Part shown: one piece after another, positions 56,530 to 64,000 of the stretch
How positions within the stretch are numbered: position 1 is the first letter of the stretch
Layout: each line of letters opens with the position of its first letter
Assembly (NCBI RefSeq): GCF_031010175.1
Contig: NZ_JAUAMB010000010.1
Location: 62,001-126,000, forward strand
DNA: 64,000 bases
Source: Halomonas sp. SpR1
GTDB taxonomy: Bacteria > Pseudomonadota > Gammaproteobacteria > Pseudomonadales > Halomonadaceae
Direction of reading: 5' to 3'
Notes under the pieces: model-generated
What the model saw: only the letters and a program-made list of their open reading frames with translations
Told to the model about the DNA's origin: nothing
Databases searched by the model: none
Position numbers and translations under genes: made by a program

Positions 56530-57853
56530 TAACTTCCACGCTTAGCCTGCCTTCACCCAGCTTCAGTTTCAGCTTCTGGCCGGGCTGGGTATCTTCCGCG
56601 CGGCGAATAACCTGGCCCTGCTCATCCTGGGCAATCGCATAGCCGCGCCCCAGCACCGCCAGCGGACTGACCGCGTTTAGCTCGCGGGCCGCGCTGGATA
56701 AGCGTGTTTGGCGAGTTTCCAGCTGGCGCTGCATGGCACTGCCTAAACGGCGCTGTAACTGGCTTACCCGCTCGTTTTCCGCGCGATGTAACCGGGCCAT
56801 ATCCTGGCTGGCTAAGCGTCTACTTAATTGCGTTACCTGGGCTTTTTGCTGGGTGAGCGTTAGCTGCATGGCGCGATTTAAGCGCTGATTGAGGGCGGTT
56901 AAGTGCTGGCGCTGGCTGTTGAGCTGCTCACCCGGGTGGCGCAGCCTGGCGCGCAGGGTATCCAGCCGCTGGCTGTCGCGCTCTAAACGCGCCTGCATGG
57001 CCCGCTGCAGGCGGCTGTGCTGGTGCTCAAGCTGGCGCTTAAGGGTGGTTTGATCCGGAACCAGGCGTTCGGCGGCGGCTGATGGGGTAGGGGCGCGCAT
57101 ATCCGCGGCAAAATCCGCCAGGGTGACATCCACCTCGTGACCCACTGCCGACATCACCGGCAGCCGGGAGTGAAAAATCGCCCGCGCCAGGTGCTCGTTA
57201 TTAAACGCCCACAGGTCTTCCAGGCTGCCGCCGCCGCGGGTAATCAAAATTACATCCCGCTCGGGGTCTAGCCGCGCCTGACGGTTAAGCAGGCCCAGGG
57301 CGGAGATCATCGCCGGGGCGGCTTCCGCACCCTGCACCGGCACGGGAATCAGCGTCACGTCTGCCAGCGGCCAACGGGCTTCTAGCACCGCTAGCACATC
57401 ACGAATAGCGGCGCCGGTAGCCGAGCTTAAAATCAAAAGCTTGCGCGGCGGAAAGGGGAGCTCGCGCGCATTGGCAAACACGCCTTCGCCTTCCAACTGC
57501 GCTTTTAAGCGCTCAAAGGCCGCCAGCAGTTCGCCCAGGCCCGCGGCCTGAACGGCCTCGGCAATCAATTGGTAATCGCCGCGAGGCTCAAACAACGATA
57601 CCCGCCCACGCAGCTTGACCTGATCCCCGTCGCGCATCGGCGCCGAGACAAATCGCGCCCTCTGACGAAACAGCGCACAGCGAATCTGCGCACGATCATC
57701 CTTCAGGGTGAAGTAGACATGCCCGGAAGCGGGGCGGGAGACGTTGGAGAGCTCGCCTTCCACCCACACCTCGCCCACATCGCGCTCAAGGGTTTGCTTG
57801 GCGCGCTGGTTGAGTTGGCTGACGGAGAGGGTTTGCGGAGTGGGGGAAGCCAT
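56504..57853 (-). CDS. xseA: Exodeoxyribonuclease VII large subunit
   Basis: Catalytic subunit of exonuclease VII, which cuts single-stranded DNA from either end. It has an N-terminal OB-fold (about 10-100, VGEVWVEGELSNVSRPASGHVYFTLKD), a catalytic domain (about 125-320, SSATGAAIRDVLAVLEARWP, LITRGGGSLEDLWAFNNEHLARAI, GHEVDVTLADFAADMRAPTPSAAAE), then a coiled coil (about 260-400) and C-terminal strand (VLGRGYAIAQDEQGQVI). The 449-residue length is normal. xseB is not adjacent. ATG 57853 lies 4 bp after the frnE stop, same strand, so the two are probably co-transcribed. Confidence 0.96.
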   Translation of the reverse strand: MASPTPQTLSVSQLNQRAKQTLERDVGEVWVEGELSNVSRPASGHVYFTLKDDRAQIRCALFRQRARFVSAPMRDGDQVKLRGRVSLFEPRGDYQLIAEAVQAAGLGELLAAFERLKAQLEGEGVFANARELPFPPRKLLILSSATGAAIRDVLAVLEARWPLADVTLIPVPVQGAEAAPAMISALGLLNRQARLDPERDVILITRGGGSLEDLWAFNNEHLARAIFHSRLPVMSAVGHEVDVTLADFAADMRAPTPSAAAERLVPDQTTLKRQLEHQHSRLQRAMQARLERDSQRLDTLRARLRHPGEQLNSQRQHLTALNQRLNRAMQLTLTQQKAQVTQLSRRLASQDMARLHRAENERVSQLQRRLGSAMQRQLETRQTRLSSAARELNAVSPLAVLGRGYAIAQDEQGQVIRRAEDTQPGQKLKLKLGEGRLSVEVKRRLKSGG

Positions 57854-57857
57854 AGAA

Positions 57858-58448
57858 TTACCCGCGCTCGATCAGAAAACGTTTGAGAGCGTCGGGGTCG
57901 GGCACGCCCTGAATCATTTCACCGTCGATGACCAAGGTGGGCACTGACTGAATCAGCGCCTCTTCCACCGCATGCCGCTGTGCCGCCTGATGCTGCTCGC
58001 GGTAGCTGCCCTGGGCCAGTGCATCGAGTACCGCTTGGCGCTCAAGGCCCACCGACTCACCAATATCTGCCAGCACTTCCGGGTCGCCGATATCGCGCTC
58101 CTGCTGGAAGAAGGCTTTCAGAGCGGCCATGGAGTAGGCGTGGCCCAAACCCTGCTCTTCGGCCATGGCGAATACTTCAAAGGCTTTGTCGGTACGCGGC
58201 TGCGGCGAAATATTGGGCAGCGTAATGGGCACGCCGAGCTTTTTGGCCATGGGGTAAACTGAATCCTGCCAAATCTTCGGCAAGTAGGGGTCTTCCACCT
58301 TTAGCGTGGGCACCGGGGCAGGGCGCAGCTCAAAGGGGCGCCAGCGAATTTCCACGTCCAGGCCTTTGGTTGCCTGGGCAATTGCTTCTTCCGCCAGCAG
58401 GCAGAAGGGGCAAACGTAATCGGTGTAGACAATAATCTGCTGAGACAA
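57858..58448 (-). CDS. DsbA-family oxidoreductase, FrnE-like
   Basis: 196-residue thioredoxin-fold protein without a signal peptide, so cytoplasmic. Active site CPFC in YTDYVCPFCLLAEEAI (about 11-16), followed by the helical insertion and the cis-Pro loop in SVPTLVIDGEMIQGV. FrnE-like proteins are disulfide isomerases/oxidoreductases linked to oxidative stress in other bacteria; the substrate is unknown. GAGGCA precedes ATG 58448. Divergent from guaB (170 bp). Confidence 0.9.
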   Translation of the reverse strand: MSQQIIVYTDYVCPFCLLAEEAIAQATKGLDVEIRWRPFELRPAPVPTLKVEDPYLPKIWQDSVYPMAKKLGVPITLPNISPQPRTDKAFEVFAMAEEQGLGHAYSMAALKAFFQQERDIGDPEVLADIGESVGLERQAVLDALAQGSYREQHQAAQRHAVEEALIQSVPTLVIDGEMIQGVPDPDALKRFLIERG

Positions 58449-58468
58449 AATGCCTCCTTGAACAGTAA

Positions 58469-60088
<1,620 letters not shown>

Positions 60089-60109
60089 CCAACGCGTTTA
60101 GATAATACG

Positions 60110-60139
60110 GCGGCGGGCATTGCCCCGCCGCTTGCTTTT
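60110..60139 (+). terminator. Hairpin between guaB and guaA
   Basis: GCGGCGGG/CCCGCCGC is a perfect 8-bp stem with a 6-nt loop, followed by TTGCTTTTT. It may terminate part of the guaB transcripts or protect the guaB 3' end, lowering guaA expression. Confidence 0.6.
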
Positions 60140-60183
60140 TGGCCTTACCAGCGGCACCCACACCGCTTAACCGAGACCCCGCC

Positions 60184-61761
60184 ATGAGTGACATTCACGC
60201 CCACAAGATTCTGATTCTCGACTTCGGCTCCCAGTACACCCAACTGATCGCCCGCCGCGTTCGCGAGATCGGCGTTTATTCCGAAGTCCGCGCGTTTGAT
60301 ATCACCGAAGAAGAGATCCGCGAGTACAACCCCAACGGCATTATCATGGCCGGTGGGCCGGAATCCGTGACCGAATTGGGCTCCCCGCGGGCGCCCCAGT
60401 GCGTGTTTGAAATGGGCCTGCCGGTGTTTGGTATCTGCTACGGCATGCAAACCATGGCCGAGCAGCTGGGCGGTAAAGTGGAAGGCTCTCAACAGAGCGA
60501 GTTCGGCTACGCGCAGATCCAAATCGACGTCGATAACGCGCTGTTTAACGGCATTAAAGACCACGTAGACACCGCTTCCGGCAAGGCCCTGCTGGACGTA
60601 TGGATGAGCCACGGCGACAAGGTGGCTCAAGCGCCGGATACCTTCACCGTGACGGCCTCTACCCCAAGCTGCCCGATTGCCGCCATGGCCTGGGAAGAGA
60701 AGCAGTTCTACGGCGTACAGTTCCACCCGGAAGTGACCCACACCCTGCAAGGCCAGCGTATTCTTGAGCACTTCGTGCTGAATATCTGTAAAGCCGAAAA
60801 ACTCTGGACGCCCGCGCAAATCATCGAAGACCAGGTACAGCGCGTGCGCGAGCAAGTCGGCGACCGCCACGTACTGCTCGGCCTCTCCGGCGGTGTGGAT
60901 TCCTCTGTAGTGGCGGCGCTGCTGCACAAAGCGATTGGCACCCAGCTAACCTGCGTATTCGTCGACAACGGCCTGCTGCGTAAAGCAGAGGGCGACCAGG
61001 TCATGGAAACCTTCGCCAAGCACATGGGCGTTAAGGTGATTCGCGTAGACGCCGAAGACCTGTTCCTCGGCAAGCTGGCAGGCGAGAAAGACCCGGAGCT
61101 CAAGCGCAAAATCATCGGCAACACCTTTATCGACGTGTTCGATGAAGAGGCCAGCAAGATTGAAGGCGTCGAGTTCCTCGCCCAGGGCACCATCTACCCG
61201 GACGTGATCGAATCCGCAGCCTCTAAAACCGGCAAAGCCCATGTGATCAAATCCCACCACAACGTAGGTGGCCTGCCGGAAACCATGAAGCTCAAGCTGG
61301 TCGAGCCGCTGCGCGAACTGTTTAAAGATGAAGTGCGCAAACTCGGCCTGGAACTCGGCCTGCCCTACGACATGGTCTACCGCCACCCGTTCCCCGGCCC
61401 CGGCCTGGGCGTGCGTATCCTCGGTGAAGTGAAGAAAGAGTACGCCGACATCCTCCGCGACGCCGACGCCATCTTCATCGAAGAGCTACGCGCCTCCGGC
61501 TGGTACGAAAAAACCAGCCAGGCATTTGCCGTGTTCCTGCCGGTCAAGTCAGTCGGCGTCGTCGGCGACGGCCGCCGCTACGAATGGGTTATCGCGCTAC
61601 GCGCAGTCGAAACCATCGACTTCATGACCGCCCGCTGGGCGCATCTGCCCTATGAGCTGCTGGAGAAGGTTTCCAACCGGATTATCAATGAGTTGGCGGG
61701 GGTTTCTCGGGTGACTTATGATGTGAGTAGTAAGCCGCCTGCTACTATTGAGTGGGAGTGA
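60184..61761 (+). CDS. guaA: GMP synthase (glutamine-hydrolysing)
   Basis: Aminates XMP to GMP. ATG 60184 gives [28 protein letters not shown] and 525 residues, identical in length to E. coli GuaA. Class I GATase domain with nucleophile in GICYGMQ (near 88) and FHPEV; ATP-pyrophosphatase P-loop [12 protein letters not shown] (about 230-241); dimerisation domain ending [17 protein letters not shown]. The extreme 3' end is complete and normal. This end is a frequent integration site for genomic islands, and the genes beyond it look foreign. Confidence 0.98.
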   Translation: MSDIHAHKILILDFGSQYTQLIARRVREIGVYSEVRAFDITEEEIREYNPNGIIMAGGPESVTELGSPRAPQCVFEMGLPVFGICYGMQTMAEQLGGKVEGSQQSEFGYAQIQIDVDNALFNGIKDHVDTASGKALLDVWMSHGDKVAQAPDTFTVTASTPSCPIAAMAWEEKQFYGVQFHPEVTHTLQGQRILEHFVLNICKAEKLWTPAQIIEDQVQRVREQVGDRHVLLGLSGGVDSSVVAALLHKAIGTQLTCVFVDNGLLRKAEGDQVMETFAKHMGVKVIRVDAEDLFLGKLAGEKDPELKRKIIGNTFIDVFDEEASKIEGVEFLAQGTIYPDVIESAASKTGKAHVIKSHHNVGGLPETMKLKLVEPLRELFKDEVRKLGLELGLPYDMVYRHPFPGPGLGVRILGEVKKEYADILRDADAIFIEELRASGWYEKTSQAFAVFLPVKSVGVVGDGRRYEWVIALRAVETIDFMTARWAHLPYELLEKVSNRIINELAGVSRVTYDVSSKPPATIEWE

Positions 61762-61808
61762 TTGAACTGCCAAAATAGGCTGCATTGAAAATGCATACGA
61801 TAAACTTT

Positions 61809-61831
61809 AAGCCCGTGTATACGGGCTTTTT
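61809..61831 (+). terminator. Terminator of guaBA
   Basis: An 8-bp perfect stem AAGCCCGT/ACGGGCTT with a GTAT loop and a five-T tail, 48 bp after the guaA stop. Confidence 0.92.
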
Positions 61832-61938
61832 GTCTTTTTGGTCAGCTTATTTGATCGCCTATCACTCTGTTTTTCTGGCAATGTAGATTGTAATGGGCGT
61901 GTTGACGTGATTAAACAGAATAATTAACGGAAGCTGTA

Positions 61939-62946
61939 ATGCATCTAATAATGCTCGATACATGTGTTTGGCTTGATATGTCATCACAGAAAGCCGAACT
62001 GCCAATGCTTACTGCTTTAGAGCACCTAGTAGAGGGTGGCAGCATTCAAATCTTACTGCCCGATCTGATTCGTACCGAATATGAACGAAATAAAGATAAA
62101 GTAGTTGAAGCGACTCGTAAGCGGCTCGCAAGTGAATTTCGTGTAGTTAGAGGAGTGGTTGAATCATTCGGTGGAGAAGGTAAAGAGGCGGCGCTCGAAG
62201 CTTTAAATGATGTTAATCACAGGTTACCTATTCTTTCCGAGGCAACACACAACACAGTGCAGCGTGTTTTCAAACTTTTTGATATGGCTTGTGAAATTAC
62301 AATTTCTGATTCTGCAAAAATTCGAGCAGCAGAACGAGCTATTCTCAAGAAAGCACCATTTCATAAGCATAAGAATAGTGTTGCTGATGCAGTGTTAGCT
62401 GAGGCTTTCAACGAGTTTAGGGCGTCACACGTAAGCGAGTACGAAACCTTTAGATTTGTTACTCATAATGTCACAGATTTTTCCGGCAAAGATCACAGGC
62501 AGCCACACGACGATTTCGCAGATATTTTTAACGACAGCACCTCTTTATTCTTTAACTCCACAAGCTCTGCCATTGAAGATTTACTCGATTTTGAAGAATT
62601 CCACTATGAGTATAGCTTCGCTTGGGAAGACGAGACGCGTGGGCTTCAGGAAATCATGGCCGCGATGGACGAGTTGTTCGATAAAATTTGGTATAATCGC
62701 CACATGAATATGATATATGACCTAGAGAATGGGGATATAGAAATCATCCCCGCTGGCACGAACCGCTACGGCAATAATGTAATCCACGAAAATATCCTCG
62801 GCCAAGCAAAAATTGCAGCTCAACGGGTCAGAGACAAATATGAAGATACTGGCCCTTGGAGTGACTTTGAATGGGGAATGCTCAATGGGAAGCTCTCTGC
62901 ATTGCGATGGGTCTTGGGTGATGAGTGGGATATGCTTGATACTTAA
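61939..62946 (+). CDS. PIN-domain protein, DUF4935-like
   Basis: 335 residues. The N-terminal PIN fold is suggested by LIMLDTCVWLDM (first acidic residue), DLIRTEYERNKD, NSVADAVLAEAFNEF and FVTHNVTDFSG, the four acidic positions of PIN ribonucleases; the arrangement recalls DUF4935 proteins. The C-terminal part (about 210-335) is unrecognised, with FEWGMLNGKLSALRWVLGDEWDMLDT at the end. GGAAG lies 6 bp before ATG 61939. The DNA is noticeably AT-richer than the guaBA operon, consistent with recent acquisition. It is unlike small VapC toxins in size and has no adjacent antitoxin; a defence or RNA-cleaving role is possible (inference). Confidence 0.75.
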   Translation: MHLIMLDTCVWLDMSSQKAELPMLTALEHLVEGGSIQILLPDLIRTEYERNKDKVVEATRKRLASEFRVVRGVVESFGGEGKEAALEALNDVNHRLPILSEATHNTVQRVFKLFDMACEITISDSAKIRAAERAILKKAPFHKHKNSVADAVLAEAFNEFRASHVSEYETFRFVTHNVTDFSGKDHRQPHDDFADIFNDSTSLFFNSTSSAIEDLLDFEEFHYEYSFAWEDETRGLQEIMAAMDELFDKIWYNRHMNMIYDLENGDIEIIPAGTNRYGNNVIHENILGQAKIAAQRVRDKYEDTGPWSDFEWGMLNGKLSALRWVLGDEWDMLDT

Positions 62947-63104
62947 GTAAGATTGATTCATCTCTCGTGATAGCGAGTCCAATTAAGATCGTTGTGTATC
63001 CGTATGTCTTGTAACCACTTGATGTATATGAAAAAGTCTTATTTTCTGATGCTCGATTGGATTGTGCAATTCAATCGAGCGTTCATAATAATTAAGGTAT
63101 ATTT

Positions 63105-64000
63105 TCAATAGTTAACATCTATGCCGTAAACGGACCTGACTTGCTGGTTATATTTCAAACAACTAGAGCGAACAAGTAAACGCTGTACATTGGCATCATA
63201 GAAGCCTCCCTCTGGGCTCGAAACCCTCAAGCGCTCCACTCTCAGTGGTTCAGAAACCTGTCCAAGTCGCTCCGAAAATTTAGACGCTTGATCAACCAGT
63301 TTCGCCAATTGAGCTGAATTACGATTATTGTTCAAGACCAGCCAGTCAGCTTTTTTTAGTAAGTGTCTAGTTGTAGCAAAATGCCCTTCGGATTTCCTAT
63401 ATTTATCCAAGAATTGCTCGTCAATTGGTAACATGCCAAAGTGGTCAAAAGCTTCATTCCACGGGTAAGACACAATTCCCTGCTTCCTATGCTGCGCAGA
63501 CATTAATTCCTGCCATCTCGAACAACTATCCGTAACCAAAACAGAGCCGGTTACTTGAGCCATTAATAGTGCCATTTCGTAATTAGGTCCCATGCGGAAA
63601 TTTATGACTTGGCCGCTATTTTTATGCTCAACTTGCTGTAACATCACTAACGGTGAATCTTCAGCTGTAGATTCTAGCTCGGTAATAGTCTGCGTTGCAG
63701 TTTTCTCATCTAAGCCAAATTCTCTTATCATCAACTGAATTCTTGTATCTCTTGGCATCATGGCGGTTGAATTTAATAAGTCCTCCGTGGTCATTAGAAA
63801 ATGTAGGCGACGATCCGACTCGTATAGAACCTCCTCTTTATGACCTCTATCTTTGGCCATCTCCATCATGGCCCTCATGAGCGGCAAATCAAATTCGCTT
63901 GGGTCAGGAACGAGATTAACCAAGCCAAGTTTAATAAATGGCTCCATTTGGAGCATGAACATGAAGTCCTTAAGTGACTGATATTTATAGCTTCCAGGTG
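63105..64000 (-). CDS. Hypothetical protein, N-terminus beyond the right edge
   Basis: The frame stays open to base 64000 on the minus strand (reading ...PGSYKYQSLKDF before the first Met at 63962), so the gene is truncated by the window. At least 298 residues are visible: a hydrophobic-helical start (GLVNLVPDPSEFDLPLMRAMMEMAKDRGH), a middle stretch GSVLVTDSCSRWQELMSAQH that resembles a Rossmann-like or PIN-type strand, and a polar C-terminus ending VRSVYGIDVNY. No family recognised. AT-rich like its neighbour and convergent with it; the 158 bp between them hold no gene or clear terminator. Confidence 0.7.
   Translation of the reverse strand, partial: PGSYKYQSLKDFMFMLQMEPFIKLGLVNLVPDPSEFDLPLMRAMMEMAKDRGHKEEVLYESDRRLHFLMTTEDLLNSTAMMPRDTRIQLMIREFGLDEKTATQTITELESTAEDSPLVMLQQVEHKNSGQVINFRMGPNYEMALLMAQVTGSVLVTDSCSRWQELMSAQHRKQGIVSYPWNEAFDHFGMLPIDEQFLDKYRKSEGHFATTRHLLKKADWLVLNNNRNSAQLAKLVDQASKFSERLGQVSEPLRVERLRVSSPEGGFYDANVQRLLVRSSCLKYNQQVRSVYGIDVNY

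Noticed and set aside
60145..60927. Long antisense frame of 260 codons opposite guaA
   Set aside because: A shadow of guaA codon bias; no ribosome site and a low-complexity His/Leu-rich translation.

Overview
The window is a stretch of chromosome from a gammaproteobacterium, most likely a moderate halophile of the Halomonas group. Three things suggest this: the gene order (fdxA-mutS-pncC-recA-recX-alaS-lysC-csrA-tRNA-Ser-tRNA-Arg, and smc...zipA-ligA) matches the Pseudomonas/Halomonadaceae arrangement; there is a sodium-pumping oxaloacetate decarboxylase (oadGAB); and the proteins have an acidic bias. The assignment rests on recognised families and synteny, not on a database search.

Layout. 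1-3.2 kb: pyrG (3' end), kdsA, eno. 3.2-3.6 kb: a non-coding block with two GacA-type boxes and a GGA-rich RNA that looks like RsmZ. 3.7-9.3 kb: fdxA and mutS (minus strand), then pncC, recA (with an SOS box) and recX. 9.4-14.6 kb: alaS, a 140-bp IS5-like MITE, lysC, csrA, tRNA-Ser(GCT) and two identical tRNA-Arg(ACG). 14.7-19.6 kb: dusC and oadGAB. 19.6-20.7 kb: yigZ and a LexA/UmuD-like gene lacking catalytic residues behind two SOS boxes. 20.8-27.9 kb: a complete cytochrome c maturation operon ccmABCDEFGHI. 27.9-38.4 kb: smc, an inserted D-tartrate dehydratase/LysR pair, an unusually long zipA, ligA and a yheU-like gene. 38.4-42.7 kb: mnmC, yciI-like, rnm and yciO. 42.9-48.4 kb: a voltage-gated K+ channel with a zinc ribbon, a CYTH triphosphatase, a PhoU-like/Pit phosphate pair and argA. 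48.4-52.4 kb: an AhpD-like protein, a class III aminotransferase, an RpiR regulator and an SDR. 52.9-55.4 kb: a four-gene cluster of small hydrophilic or membrane proteins of stress type. 55.4-61.8 kb: an alanine-rich hypothetical, xseA, frnE, guaB and guaA. 61.9-64 kb: two AT-richer genes of unknown role directly behind guaA, a well-known island insertion point.

How parts work together. The RsmZ-like RNA and csrA lie about 10 kb apart and together suggest a Gac/Rsm post-transcriptional switch. recA and the LexA/UmuD-like gene share SOS operators. guaB-guaA make GMP. The ccm operon has overlapping genes throughout and is self-contained. The most unexpected pattern is short degenerate tandem duplications (13-24 bp) at thirteen loci. 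Twelve lie between genes or at gene edges, several duplicate a start or stop codon and create tiny overlapping reading frames, and one is inside a coding region.
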